DNA from: Acidobacteriota bacterium | Lineage (GTDB): Bacteria; Acidobacteriota; Blastocatellia; Pyrinomonadales; Pyrinomonadaceae | Assembly (NCBI GenBank): GCA_019239425.1 | Contig: JAFAZX010000012.1 | Span: forward strand, 1-64,000 | Direction of reading: 5' to 3' | Length of the DNA: 64,000 bases | In this document: positions 49,449 to 60,672 of the stretch, in pieces | How positions within the stretch are numbered: position 1 is the stretch's first letter | Layout: each line of letters starts with the position of its first letter | Notes under the pieces: model-generated | Told to the model about the DNA's origin: nothing | Databases searched by the model: none | The model's input: only the letters and a program-made list of their open reading frames with translations | Made by a program: the position numbers and the translations under genes

Positions 49449-49513
49449 AGTGATGAGTGATGAGTTAAAGCAAGCCGCCTTAACTCATCACTCATCACTC
49501 ATCACTCATCACT

Positions 49514-49517
<4 letters not shown>
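49449..49517. repeat. Heptamer foldback element 16 (GATGAGT family)
   Basis: AGTGATGAGTGATGAGTTAAAG faces CTTAACTCATCACTCATCACTCATC. It lies between the convergent cupredoxin and kynureninase genes; the latter's TAA stop is inside it. Confidence 0.92.
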
Positions 49518-50707
<1,190 letters not shown>

Positions 50708-50793
50708 ATAAGCCCTCCTCCTTCTGTCGCCGGGTGAAGGCTCAGTATAGCCGCGGGAAATTCGGATGGCTACTTTCGCTAAGGAGTGAGAGG

Positions 50794-51240
50794 TCATTCG
50801 TCGCGCAGCACGCGGCCGATTTCGCGGTCGGCGTCTACGGGCGACTTGCGGAAGGCGTTGGAGGGGGCCTTGAGGTTGTAGGCGGCGAGGCGGCGGTTGA
50901 GGCCGGCGACCTGGCGGCGGAAGTCTTCCGTCGCGCGGCGCCAGTCGGCCTCGGCGCGGGCGGCGCCGCGGCGCGTCTTGAGGCTCTCGCGGTAGGCGTT
51001 GCGCGAGCGCAGGAGGTCTGCGCGCGCGCCGTCGAGCGCGGCCGACAGCTCCTCGCCGTCCTTGATCCAGGGGAGCGCCAGCAGGTTGTTCTTGAAGATG
51101 CGGAAGGTCGTGCGCGCCACCTGGCCGGCGAGGAAGTCGGCGCCGCCGCGCGCCAGCTTCGGCGCCGCGCCCGCCGCGCCCTGCGTCCCGCGCCGCAGCC
51201 CGCCCCTGAAGACCCAGCCGAAAAATTCTTCCCACTTCAT
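50794..51240 (-). CDS. Small DUF1992-like protein
   Basis: The protein has 148 residues. The C-terminus (RLAAYNLKAPSNAFRKSPVDADREIG) resembles the DUF1992/DnaJ-C28 domain found in small conserved proteins; the N-terminal half is basic with no known motif. Function unknown. The ATG at 51240 has GAAGGA upstream. It lies 86 bp upstream of the kynureninase gene, but a link is not evident. Confidence 0.58.
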   Translation of the reverse strand: MKWEEFFGWVFRGGLRRGTQGAAGAAPKLARGGADFLAGQVARTTFRIFKNNLLALPWIKDGEELSAALDGARADLLRSRNAYRESLKTRRGAARAEADWRRATEDFRRQVAGLNRRLAAYNLKAPSNAFRKSPVDADREIGRVLRDE

Positions 51241-51403
51241 GTACAAAATCCTTCGGGCGACACACGCCCCGCGCCTTTCCTGCCTGCCCCTTACGACCGG
51301 CCGGGTGGAAGGGTTTCTGCTTTTATGGCAGGAGCTTCAAGAACAATTAAGCACAAGCTGACTGCCGGCGGCGCCTGCTGTTACACTCGACTTCTCGAAA
51401 CCT

Positions 51404-52867
<1,464 letters not shown>

Positions 52868-52888
<21 letters not shown>

Positions 52889-52946
52889 TGAGTGGAAAGC
52901 AACTTGTCTTCAATTCATCACTCATCACTCATCACTCATCACTTCT
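52868..52946. repeat. Heptamer foldback element 17 (GATGAGT family)
   Basis: AGTGATGAGTGATGAATGATGAG faces ATTCATCACTCATCACTCATC. It encodes the C-terminus of the OYE-like protein and supplies the TGA stop of the minus-strand gene at 52939. Confidence 0.92.
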
Positions 52947-53520
52947 CCCCGCGCGCGTTCCGGAACGCCTTGATGAAATCTCCCGTGGCGTCTTCGGGGT
53001 TCTTGTTGTCGCCTTCAGACTCCCAGACGACGCGCGGGGTGCGGTCGGAGCCCACGGCGATGACGAAGAGCTTGCCCCAGACGAAGGGGTCGTCGGGGAG
53101 GGCCGAGCGGCGCTGGCCCGTCACCTTGAAGACGAGGACGAGGTCGGCGTCCGCCAGGTCTTCGACGGCGGTCGTCGTCCTGTACTTCCGGATGTACTTG
53201 TTAATCTTGTCGGCCACGCGGCGCGCGGCCGCGTCGTGCTGCCGCGGGGCCTGGCCTTCGAGCGCGTGCCGGTAGTCTTCGAGCGCGATCAGCGCCGGGT
53301 CGCGCGCGTCCACCACCAGCGCGCGCGACACCAGCAGCGCGACCCTTCGCAAGCCCCTCACCTCCGCGAGCGAGCCCCGCGGCGCCACCTCGTCGCGCGT
53401 GTAAGGCTTCTGGCCCGCGGCGGCGCGCGCCGGCCCCCCGCCGCACGCGAGCAGCGCGAGGCAGAGGAGCGCGCGGAGTGTCTGAAGCGTCCCGGCAATT
53501 CTCTTCACGGCGATTCTCAA
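52939..53520 (-). CDS. Probable lipoprotein, unknown function
   Basis: The protein has 193 residues. LLCLALLACGGG is a plausible lipobox. The mature part has alternating strands and helices (RRVALLVSRALVVDARD, LADADLVLVFKVTG) without known motifs. A TTG start overlapping the upstream monooxygenase stop as TTGA gives this length; GTG at 53508 is an alternative. It is the last gene of the minus-strand catabolic run. Role unknown. Confidence 0.6.
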   Translation of the reverse strand: MRIAVKRIAGTLQTLRALLCLALLACGGGPARAAAGQKPYTRDEVAPRGSLAEVRGLRRVALLVSRALVVDARDPALIALEDYRHALEGQAPRQHDAAARRVADKINKYIRKYRTTTAVEDLADADLVLVFKVTGQRRSALPDDPFVWGKLFVIAVGSDRTPRVVWESEGDNKNPEDATGDFIKAFRNARGEK

Positions 53521-54653
53521 GCGGCGCCCGCGGCGGCCTCCTCGTAGGCGGCGACGAAAAAGGGGTCGCGGCGCCGCAGGCTCTCGCGGTCAACGCGCGT
53601 GCTGCGCGTCATCAGGCTGTAGGCGAAGGGCAAAGGCTCCATCCTGACGTGCTCGCCCGCGCGCTCGAACCAGACGCGGCTCTCGTCGGCCGCGCGCTGG
53701 TACTCCTCGACGACGGGCTTACGCGCGCGCTCGAACGCTTCGAGCGCGGCGGGCACGTCTTTTCCCGCGGCGAAGTGGCGGAACAGCTCGATGGAGTCTT
53801 CGATGGCGAGCTTCGTCCCCGACCCGATGGAGAAGTGCGCCGTGTGCAAAGCGTCGCCGAGCAGCACGACGTTCCGGCAGAACCAGCGCCCGTTCTTCAC
53901 CAGGAGGAAGTTGATCCAGCGCGAGTTGTTCGACAGCAGCTCCTCGCCCCCGAGGTCGCGCGCGAAGACGCGCCCGAGGTACTCGCGCGACTCCGCGTCC
54001 GACATCCCTTCGAGCCCCGCGCGCCGCCAGGTCTCCTCGTCGCACTCGACGATGAAGGTGCTCAGCTCCTTGCTGAACTTGTAGGAGTGTGCGGCGAAGA
54101 CGCCGTCTGCCGTCTCGCGGAAGGTGAGCGTCAGCCCGTGGAAGAGTCGGCGCGTGCCGTACCAGATGTACTTGTTGCGCCCCTCTGCGAGCGCGGGCCG
54201 GAACTCTTCCGCGTAACGCTCGCGCACGACGCTCCCCACCCCGTCGGCACCGACGAGCAGGTCGCAGCCTTCGGCGAGCGTGTTCACGTCCTCGACGGCC
54301 GTGTCGAAGCGCAGGTCAACGCCCAGCTCCGCGCAGCGCTCTTGCAGGATGTTGAGGAGCTTGAGGCGTGCAATCCCCGAGAAGTCGTTCCCGCGGACGG
54401 TGACCTTCGCGTCGCGCAGGACGACATCGACGTTGTCCCACGTCTCGAAGCTCTCCGTGATGCGCCGGTGCGACACCTCGTCGGCCTCGCGCAAGTTCCT
54501 CAACGTCCGCCCCGAGAAGACCACGCCCCACCCGAACGTCGCCCCCGGCGGGTTCCGCTCGTACACCACGACCTCGCGCGCCACCCCGCTCCGCTTCATC
54601 AAAAGCGCGAAGTAGAGCCCCGCCGGCCCCCCGCCGATGACGTTGATACGCAT
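53517..54653 (-). CDS. FAD monooxygenase, salicylyl-/2-aminobenzoyl-CoA hydroxylase-like
   Basis: The protein has 378 residues. It opens with the dinucleotide-binding GGGPAGLYFALLMKR, followed by the second FAD motif (LLVGADGVGSVVRERY) and the GD motif (VVLLGDALHTAHFSIGSG). Sequence and length match the N-terminal half of bifunctional salicylyl-CoA/2-aminobenzoyl-CoA hydroxylases; the end, DRESLRRRDPFFVAAYE, is where those fusions pass into their OYE-like domain. It may thus work with the separate flavoprotein at 51404 (inference). The start follows foldback 18 with no Shine-Dalgarno. Confidence 0.84.
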   Translation of the reverse strand: MRINVIGGGPAGLYFALLMKRSGVAREVVVYERNPPGATFGWGVVFSGRTLRNLREADEVSHRRITESFETWDNVDVVLRDAKVTVRGNDFSGIARLKLLNILQERCAELGVDLRFDTAVEDVNTLAEGCDLLVGADGVGSVVRERYAEEFRPALAEGRNKYIWYGTRRLFHGLTLTFRETADGVFAAHSYKFSKELSTFIVECDEETWRRAGLEGMSDAESREYLGRVFARDLGGEELLSNNSRWINFLLVKNGRWFCRNVVLLGDALHTAHFSIGSGTKLAIEDSIELFRHFAAGKDVPAALEAFERARKPVVEEYQRAADESRVWFERAGEHVRMEPLPFAYSLMTRSTRVDRESLRRRDPFFVAAYEEAAAGAA

Positions 54654-54738
54654 AAGTCAGAAGTCCAAAGTTGAAAGTTCAAAGTTGAAAGTTAAGCCGA
54701 CCCAACTTTGAACCTTGAACTTGTGACTTTGAACTACT
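54654..54738. repeat. Heptamer foldback element 18 (AAAGTTG/AAAGTTC family)
   Basis: CAAAGTTGAAAGTTCAAAG faces CTTTGAACCTTGAACTTGTGACTTT. It fills the gap between the acyl-CoA dehydrogenase stop and the monooxygenase start. Confidence 0.88.
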
Positions 54739-55909
54739 CCTTCAGCATCTCCCTCGCGATGATGAGTTTTTGAATCTCGGTGGTGCCTTCGTAGATGCGC
54801 AGGGCGCGGACGTCGCGGTAGAGGCGCTCGACCGGGTGGCCGCGCACCAGCCCGTAGCCGCCGTGTATCTGGACGGCCTCGTCCACGACGCGCTGGGCCG
54901 CCTCGGTCGCGTAGAACTTCGCCTCGCTGGCGGCGCGCGTCAGCAGCGCGGGGGCGGCGCCCGAGTCTTTGAGGTGCGCGGCGCGGTAGACGAGCAGGCG
55001 CGCGGCGTCAAGCTCGGTCTGCATGACGGCCAGCTTCTCCTGAATCAACTGGTGCATGGCGAGCGTGACGCCGAACTGGCGGCGCGCCTTCGCGTGGGCG
55101 ACCGCCTCGTCGAGCGCGCGCCGCGCCATGCCGCAGGCGGCCGCGCCGACGCTGGCGCGGAACATGTCCATCGTCTGCATCGCGAGGCGGAAGCCCTGCC
55201 CCTCCGCGCCGACGCGGTCTTCCGCGGGCACGCGCACGCCGTCGAACTCGACCTCGCCGACGGGGTGCGGCGCGACCAGCTCGGTGCGCGCCGCGACGCG
55301 GAAGCCGGGCATGCGCGCGCCGACGATGAAGGCCGAAAGCTCCGCGCGCCCGTCCGTTCGCGTCCCCGTGCGCGCGAAGACCGTGTAGAAGTCCGCGAGC
55401 CCCGCGTTCGAGATGAAGCACTTGCGGCCCGTGATGACGTAGGAGTCGCCCTCGCGCCGCGCCTCCGTCCGGACGGACGAGACGTCGGAGCCGGCCTCGG
55501 GCTCGGTGAGCGCGAAGGCGGCGATTGACTTGCCCGCGCGCGCCCGTTCGAGCCAGAAGTCGCGGACGTGCTCGGGCGCGGCGAGCGAGACGGCGTAGGT
55601 GCCGAGCCCCTGCATGACGAAGGCGAGGTCGGCGAGCGCCGAGTGGTATGAGAGCGCCTCGCGCACGACGCAGAGCGCGCGCGCGTCGAGCGGCGCGCCG
55701 TCGCCGCGCGCCACGGAGTAGCTTAAGAGGTCTGCCTGCGCGAGCAGGGAGAGGAGCGAGCGGAAGCTCGCGTCCGCGCTCGGCCCCTCCTCTTCGCGCG
55801 CGAAGGGCTCGACCTCGCGCGCGGCGAAGTTCGAGACGCTCGCGGTCAGGCGCGCGTGCGCGTCCGTGAAGAAGGGCGTCCCCTCGATGAATCCGTCTTG
55901 CTGCAACAC
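54734..55909 (-). CDS. Acyl-CoA dehydrogenase
   Basis: The protein has 391 residues, normal length. Family signatures: [18 protein letters not shown] (FAD-contact region), [49 protein letters not shown] and [13 protein letters not shown], with the catalytic glutamate in IYEGT. It introduces a double bond beside a CoA thioester. It lies just upstream of the FAD monooxygenase gene and is expected to act on a ring or chain intermediate of the aromatic-CoA path. GTG start. Confidence 0.89.
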   Translation of the reverse strand: MLQQDGFIEGTPFFTDAHARLTASVSNFAAREVEPFAREEEGPSADASFRSLLSLLAQADLLSYSVARGDGAPLDARALCVVREALSYHSALADLAFVMQGLGTYAVSLAAPEHVRDFWLERARAGKSIAAFALTEPEAGSDVSSVRTEARREGDSYVITGRKCFISNAGLADFYTVFARTGTRTDGRAELSAFIVGARMPGFRVAARTELVAPHPVGEVEFDGVRVPAEDRVGAEGQGFRLAMQTMDMFRASVGAAACGMARRALDEAVAHAKARRQFGVTLAMHQLIQEKLAVMQTELDAARLLVYRAAHLKDSGAAPALLTRAASEAKFYATEAAQRVVDEAVQIHGGYGLVRGHPVERLYRDVRALRIYEGTTEIQKLIIAREMLKE

Positions 55910-55921
55910 GTTCGGCGTCCC

Positions 55922-56632
55922 TCACTCGACGCGAATGAACTTGCCGGTCTTCCGGTTGACGACGAGCGTCCTGCGCGGATTGTAAACCGGCCGCTCGCGG
56001 AACAGAACCGCGTCGCCGTCGAGTTCCGGCTCGTCGAAGGTGTGGAGGGGCTTCGACTCGGCGCCGCGCGCGACTTCGAGATCGTCGTGCTGCCAGGCGT
56101 ACTCGCCCGTGCGCAGGTCGAGCTTGCCGACGAAGCCCAAGCCGGTCACGTAGAGGTGCTGGCCGTCGCGCAGCGGGCGGCCCACGTCCCCGTCGGGGAT
56201 GCGCTGACGCCAGCGGCCGCGCATCGACGGCTGCTCAAGCCGCGTGACGAAGCCCAGGCCGACGCCCGCGATGTCTGTGTGGAGGAGGAGGAGGAGGTCG
56301 CCCTCGAAGTCGAGGTAAAAGAGGCGCGCGATTACCTCGCCGTCGTCGAGGCGCAGGTTGAAGCCGCGCACCTTCCTGCCCTTCGTCCGCCGGCCGTTGC
56401 CGTTGATTTTGATGTGATAGGCGAAGCCGTTCATCTCGAACTCGAAGGCTTCGGCGGCCGGCGCGCCGCTCGCTCTTACTTCTTTAGCTTCCTGAAAAAC
56501 TTTGGCGGGGTCGGGCGCGGGCGCGGGGCGCGCCTCCTGCGCGGAGGCGGCTCGGGACAAGCAGAGCGTGAGCGCGGACGCCCCGACGAGCGCGAGGCCC
56601 AACGCTGCCGCTGAGAACTTCCGGCGGTTCAT
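55922..56632 (-). CDS. Secreted protein, unknown function
   Basis: The protein has 236 residues. An Arg-rich start (MNRRKFSAAALGLALVGASALTL) and hydrophobic segment suggest export. The mature part is strand-rich (FNLRLDDGEVIARLFYLDFEGD, GLGFVGKLDLRTGEYAWQHDD), perhaps a partial beta propeller. Function unknown. The ATG overlaps the upstream enoyl-CoA hydratase stop (ATGA), tying this exported protein to the catabolic operon. Confidence 0.65.
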   Translation of the reverse strand: MNRRKFSAAALGLALVGASALTLCLSRAASAQEARPAPAPDPAKVFQEAKEVRASGAPAAEAFEFEMNGFAYHIKINGNGRRTKGRKVRGFNLRLDDGEVIARLFYLDFEGDLLLLLHTDIAGVGLGFVTRLEQPSMRGRWRQRIPDGDVGRPLRDGQHLYVTGLGFVGKLDLRTGEYAWQHDDLEVARGAESKPLHTFDEPELDGDAVLFRERPVYNPRRTLVVNRKTGKFIRVE

Positions 56633-57441
56633 TCTTTGTCGGGACGCGTCGCGCCGAAGCGCGGCTCGCGCTTCTCGGTGAAGGCGCGGAAGGCTTCCGC
56701 GTAGTCCGGGTGCTGCATGCAGACGGCCTGCGCCTGCGCCTCAAGCTCGAGCGCCGCGTCGAGCGACACGTCCAGTTCGCGGTTGAGCATCTCCTTCGTC
56801 ACCGCGAGCGCGAACGAGGGGCCGCGCGCGAGCCGCTCCGCCAGTTCTCTTGTTTCGGATTCGAGCTGCTCTGCCGGCACGACGCGGTTGTAGAGTCCGC
56901 AGGCGAGCGCCTCTCCGGCCGTGATGAAGTCGCCCGTGTAGAGCAGCTCGGTCGCCTTCGAGAGTCCGACCAGTCGCGGCAGAAGGTGCGCCGCGCCCAT
57001 GTCGGCGCCCGACAGGCCGACCCTCACGAAGAGGAACGCGATGCGCGCCTCGGTCGAGGCGACGCGCAGGTCGGAGGCGAGCGCGATGCAGGCGCCCGCG
57101 CCGGCCGTCGTGCCGTTCAAGCTCGCGATGACGGGCTTGCGCAGGCGGCGGATGTTGCGCACCAGCTCGCACGTCAGGCGCGTGAACTCCAACAGCCCCT
57201 CGGCGTCGCGCCCCTGCAAAGCGCCGATGATGTCGCGCACGTCGCCGCCCGAGCAGAACGCGCGCCCCTCGCCCGTCAGGACGACGGCGCGCACCTGTGC
57301 TTCGTGTTCGAGCGCGGCGAACGCGTCGGTCAGCTCGCGGTAGACCTCGAACGTCAGCGCGTTCAGGCGCTCCGGCCGGTTCAGCCTGATCCACGCGACG
57401 CCCTCGCGGACTTCGTAGAGGAATGATTTCGGTTGAAGCAT
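56629..57441 (-). CDS. Enoyl-CoA hydratase/isomerase-family protein 3
   Basis: The protein has 270 residues, crotonase fold: VAWIRLNRPERLNALT, GEGRAFCSGGDVRD, KPVIASLNGTTAGAGACIALASDLRVAS. The two usual hydratase glutamates are not both evident; the segment VRVGLSGADMGAAHLLPRLVG has an aspartate, as in some isomerases and ring-processing members. In the operon with the acyl-CoA dehydrogenase and FAD monooxygenase. The start at 57441 fits the family N-terminus; 57471 is an alternative. Confidence 0.85.
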   Translation of the reverse strand: MLQPKSFLYEVREGVAWIRLNRPERLNALTFEVYRELTDAFAALEHEAQVRAVVLTGEGRAFCSGGDVRDIIGALQGRDAEGLLEFTRLTCELVRNIRRLRKPVIASLNGTTAGAGACIALASDLRVASTEARIAFLFVRVGLSGADMGAAHLLPRLVGLSKATELLYTGDFITAGEALACGLYNRVVPAEQLESETRELAERLARGPSFALAVTKEMLNRELDVSLDAALELEAQAQAVCMQHPDYAEAFRAFTEKREPRFGATRPDKE

Positions 57442-57503
57442 AAGCGCGGCCGGCGGCCCGGCGCCCGCCATTATGGTCGATGCGCGCCGCGGAGAAAAGT
57501 AGA

Positions 57504-57538
57504 ACCGCCCGCGGTCTCGACAGACCCGCGGGCGGTTT
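57504..57538 (-). terminator. Intrinsic terminator after the gene at 57565
   Basis: ACCGCCCGCGG (57504-57514) pairs with CCGCGGGCGGT (57526-57536). On the minus strand it is followed by TCTACTTTTCTCC. Confidence 0.78.
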
Positions 57539-57564
57539 CGCGTGGCGCGGCCGCGGCGCGGCCG

Positions 57565-58740
57565 TTAGTGTACACCCTTGAGGAACACGTCGTAAGCCCA
57601 GCGCCCGGCGCCGCCCCCGCCGGGGCCGTTGACCTTGGCGCGGTAGCGGAACGCGTTGCCGTAACGGTCGCGCCGCCCGGCCTCCCTGTAGTCGAGCGAG
57701 ATGGACTCGATTCCCAACTCGGGCAGCGTGTGCAACTCGCCCGGCTCGGAGATGCCGTTGTGGTTCACGTCCTGCCAGAGGCGCAGTTGGGAGTAGACGG
57801 CGTCGCGCGCGTCGATGACGCCGTCGCCGTTGCCGCCGAGGAGGGGCCGGTCGTACATGGCGAGCGCCGCGAAGCCGTTCGGGTAGGGCGCGTTGAGCTG
57901 CGGGGTCACGTCGCCGAAAAGCTCGGTGCCGTTGTTGACCTTCCCGTCCTCGTTGCGGTCGAGGAAGAGGAAGGCGTCGTCGGAGCCGGGCGCCGTCCAC
58001 GCCACGCGCTCGGCCGTGACCCCGTTACCGTCGAGGTCGAAGTTGACGCCGCCCGCGGCGTCGGTGAGGGCGAAGCCGTCGCCCTTCACGTCCACGAGGA
58101 CGGGCGACTTGTCGATGGTGCCGTCGCAGCGGCAGGTGAAGTAGTTATAGTCGTCGCACCACGCCGCGATGAAGGGGCTCGGGGTGCATCCGCTGGCGAC
58201 CTCCGGCGTCGGGGTCGGCGTGGGGGTTGGTGTCGGGGTTGGTGTCGAGGCCGCAACCGATAAAGCGGCGTCCATCGAGGTCGGGGTGCCGGTCACGGCG
58301 AGCGTGCCGCTATTCTCAAGCCTTACCAGAGTCGCCTTGTAGGAGATGGTTCCGCTGCGCGTGTTTTTAGAGTCGATGGTGAAGGTGAATTCGTCGGGCG
58401 TGGCTCTGCCGCCGCCCGCCAGGTTCACCGTGTCGAGTTGCGAGGGGAGCACCGTGTAAGTGATGCCGCTGACGTTGTTGTTCTCGGTAATCTGGACGAC
58501 CGCCCTGATGGGGGTGGCGCCGTCGATGCCGACGGCCGGCACCTCCGCCCCGGTGGCGACGGACACAATCAGCGTGGAACTGCCGGTGGCCGTGGTGCTG
58601 GCCGGCGAGAAGACGGCCCCTCCTATGTAGACGGATCGGGTCGCGTTGGTGGTCTGGGCTCTGGCCGGAGACTTGTGAGTGATGCTTAGCGCCAGCAGGG
58701 CGGCTAACAGGGAAAACAGCAGGAGCGAACGCTTTAACAC
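57565..58740 (-). CDS. Secreted protein with (TP)n linker and EF-hand-like calcium motifs
   Basis: The protein has 391 residues. Signal peptide MLKRSLLLFSLLAALLALSI. An N-terminal strand-rich domain is followed by a TPTPTPTPTP linker (near residue 180) and a C-terminal region with calcium-type loops LDRNEDGKVNNG and GNGDGVIDARD, then DVNHNGISEPGEL, as in dockerin/EF-hand-like repeats. A cell-surface or matrix role is likely. It sits within the catabolic run but has no evident metabolic link. A terminator follows. Confidence 0.75.
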   Translation of the reverse strand: MLKRSLLLFSLLAALLALSITHKSPARAQTTNATRSVYIGGAVFSPASTTATGSSTLIVSVATGAEVPAVGIDGATPIRAVVQITENNNVSGITYTVLPSQLDTVNLAGGGRATPDEFTFTIDSKNTRSGTISYKATLVRLENSGTLAVTGTPTSMDAALSVAASTPTPTPTPTPTPTPEVASGCTPSPFIAAWCDDYNYFTCRCDGTIDKSPVLVDVKGDGFALTDAAGGVNFDLDGNGVTAERVAWTAPGSDDAFLFLDRNEDGKVNNGTELFGDVTPQLNAPYPNGFAALAMYDRPLLGGNGDGVIDARDAVYSQLRLWQDVNHNGISEPGELHTLPELGIESISLDYREAGRRDRYGNAFRYRAKVNGPGGGGAGRWAYDVFLKGVH

Positions 58741-58907
58741 TGTGAGAACCTCCTTGTCGAAGTCTAATGGAAACTGAGTGAGAGGTTATAGGGAGTTGAC
58801 TGTCAGTGAACTCTTGGAGCGAACTGATACTAAACCGGCGGTGCCCGCCGGTCAACAAAAATAAATTACGGGCGCGCCGCCGCGAATGCCGACGCCGCCC
58901 GCCCGGC

Positions 58908-59153
58908 CTACCTGGGGCGCTTGAAGAAGTAGTTCGTGGTTCCGGCCACGTCGCTGACGGCGACCAACTCCCACCCTTGAGCGCCTAGTTCGTTAATCTC
59001 TTTCTCAAACGTTAAGTAGTTCGAGAAGGTGGCCGCCTTATACTCCCACGCCGGCCTCCGCGGCCTGCCCCTCTGCGCGTAGCCCGTCAGGCCGACCAGA
59101 CACAGCAAAGCCGCCGCGAACGCGACGGCGAGTCCGAGCCTCTTCAACCACAT
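58908..59153 (-). CDS. Small exported DUF4177 protein
   Basis: The protein has 81 residues. Hydrophobic N-terminus (LGLAVAFAAALLCLVGLTGYA) followed by WEYKAATFSNY and ELGAQGWELVAVSD, the DUF4177 pattern of a short domain of unknown function. AAGGAGG lies about 9 bp before the ATG. Confidence 0.8.
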   Translation of the reverse strand: MWLKRLGLAVAFAAALLCLVGLTGYAQRGRPRRPAWEYKAATFSNYLTFEKEINELGAQGWELVAVSDVAGTTNYFFKRPR

Positions 59154-59203
59154 GAGTCTTGACCTCCTTGAAAATGTGAGCCCCGTCTTCCCCGGCCGCA
59201 CGC

Positions 59204-59596
59204 TCACAACACGGCCGTCGCCTCGATCTCGACCTTGGCGCCGTCTTCGAGGAGACCTTTGACTTCGACGAGCGCCATCGCCGGGTAGTGGCGCCCCATC
59301 TGCGCGCGCCAACGCTCGCCGATCTCGGCCGTGCGCGCGGCGTACTCGCGCTTGTCGGTCACGTAGACGACGAGGCGCGCCACGCCCGTCGGCGCGCCGC
59401 CCGCCTCGCGCACCACCTCAAGTACGTTGCGCAGCGCGCGGTCGAACTGCTCGACGAAGTCGTCGCTCACCAGCCGCTGCTCCTCGTCCCAGCCGATCTG
59501 CCCCGCGACGAAGAGCAGGCGCGGCCCCTCCCTCGTCAACTGCCCGTTCGAGTACCCGCGCGGCCGGCCGAGCGATTTAGGGTTGATGGTCTTCAT
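59204..59596 (-). CDS. Rid-family (RidA-like) protein without the canonical arginine
   Basis: The protein has 130 residues. Rid fold: LLFVAGQIGWDEEQ, FDRALRNVLEVVREAGG, VVYVTDKREYAA and HYPAMALVEVKGLLEDGAKVEIEATAVL. Canonical RidA has an arginine in PARxxVEV that binds the 2-aminoacrylate-type substrate; here that position reads PAMALVEV. It thus belongs to a Rid subfamily without proven enamine deaminase activity. It is next to an SDR in the aromatic-CoA run; removal of the ring amino group is a conceivable role (speculative). The start follows foldback 19. Confidence 0.84.
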   Translation of the reverse strand: MKTINPKSLGRPRGYSNGQLTREGPRLLFVAGQIGWDEEQRLVSDDFVEQFDRALRNVLEVVREAGGAPTGVARLVVYVTDKREYAARTAEIGERWRAQMGRHYPAMALVEVKGLLEDGAKVEIEATAVL

Positions 59597-59597
59597 T

Positions 59598-59686
59598 CGG
59601 AATTTTTGATTTTAGATTTTGGATTTGCGATTCGAAGGCGGCGACGGGGCTTCCGTAAATCAAAAATCGCAAATCCAAAATCAGTA
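59598..59686. repeat. Heptamer foldback element 19 (GATTTTT family)
   Basis: ATTTTTGATTTTAGATTTTGGATTTGCGATT faces AATCAAAAATCGCAAATCCAAAATC. It joins the SDR stop (TGA inside it) to the Rid gene start. Confidence 0.9.
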
Positions 59687-60466
59687 AAGCACCGTCCCGC
59701 CGTCAACGTTGATGGCCTGCCCCGTGATGCCGCGACCTTCGTGGGAGGCGAGGAGGAGGGCGAGGGCGGCGACCTCCTCGGGGGTGACGAGGCGCTGCTG
59801 CGGGCTCATGCGCTTGATGGCTTCGAGCGCTTCGACGGCGCTGCGGCCCGTCTTGGCCTGGATGTTCTCGACGGCGCGCGCCGTCATGTCCGTGTCCACG
59901 TAGCCGGGGCAGACGGCGTTGACCGTCACGCCGGTGCGCGCCAACTCTGACGCCACCGAGCGCGTCAGGCCGAGCACGCCGTGCTTCGAGGCGGTGTAGG
60001 CCGCGACGTACGGCGCGCCCGTCTTGCCCGCGACAGAGGCGACGTTGACGACGCGCCCCCAGCCGCGCTCGACCATCGGGGGCAGCGCCGCCCGCATGCA
60101 GTAGAAAGTCCCCGTCAGGTTGATGTCCAGGTGGCGGCGCCAGAACTCGTCGGAGGTCTCTGTGAACTTCGAGCTGTCGGCGACGCCGGCGTTGTTGACG
60201 AGGACGTCGGGGCCGGCGCCTAGAAACGCGCGCGCCGCGGCGAACGCCTCTTCGACCGAGCGCGGGTCGGACACGTCGCAGGCGGCGTGCGCCGCCGCGC
60301 CTTCGCCGCACTCCGCGCGAACCTCCCCGGCCACGCTCTCCACTTCCGACGCCGTGCGCGCGACGACGAAGACGCGGGCGCCCTCGCGCGCGAAGGCTTG
60401 CGCCACCGCGCGGCCGATGCCGCGCCCGCCGCCCGTGATGAAGGCCGTCCTGTCTGCGAGTCTCAT
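59681..60466 (-). CDS. Short-chain dehydrogenase/reductase (3-hydroxyacyl-CoA dehydrogenase-like)
   Basis: The protein has 261 residues. Classical SDR: TGGGRGIGRAVA (cofactor site), NNAGVAD, catalytic S-Y-K in VNVASVAG...YTASKHG, and CPGYVDTDM. It reduces or oxidises a carbonyl/hydroxyl; in this context a hydroxyacyl-CoA intermediate is likely. Start at 60466 chosen; GTG 60478 possible. The stop is in foldback 19; the Rid gene follows. Confidence 0.86.
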   Translation of the reverse strand: MRLADRTAFITGGGRGIGRAVAQAFAREGARVFVVARTASEVESVAGEVRAECGEGAAAHAACDVSDPRSVEEAFAAARAFLGAGPDVLVNNAGVADSSKFTETSDEFWRRHLDINLTGTFYCMRAALPPMVERGWGRVVNVASVAGKTGAPYVAAYTASKHGVLGLTRSVASELARTGVTVNAVCPGYVDTDMTARAVENIQAKTGRSAVEALEAIKRMSPQQRLVTPEEVAALALLLASHEGRGITGQAINVDGGTVLY

Positions 60467-60672
60467 AGGCGAGGCCACAGTTTATATCAGTTCGGCCGCC
60501 GGAAATCAGGCCGCGCGCGCCGCGAAAAAAATATTTTCGCCGCGTGATCCTTTTCGCGCGCCTTTTACGCCTGTGTGTACAGAGGACATTCCGGAACGCG
60601 CGTCAGGTCGGCCGTCCGCGCCGCCCCCGCGCCTGTGCCAAACCGCCAGCCAAAGAAAGGTTTCTTGAGAAG

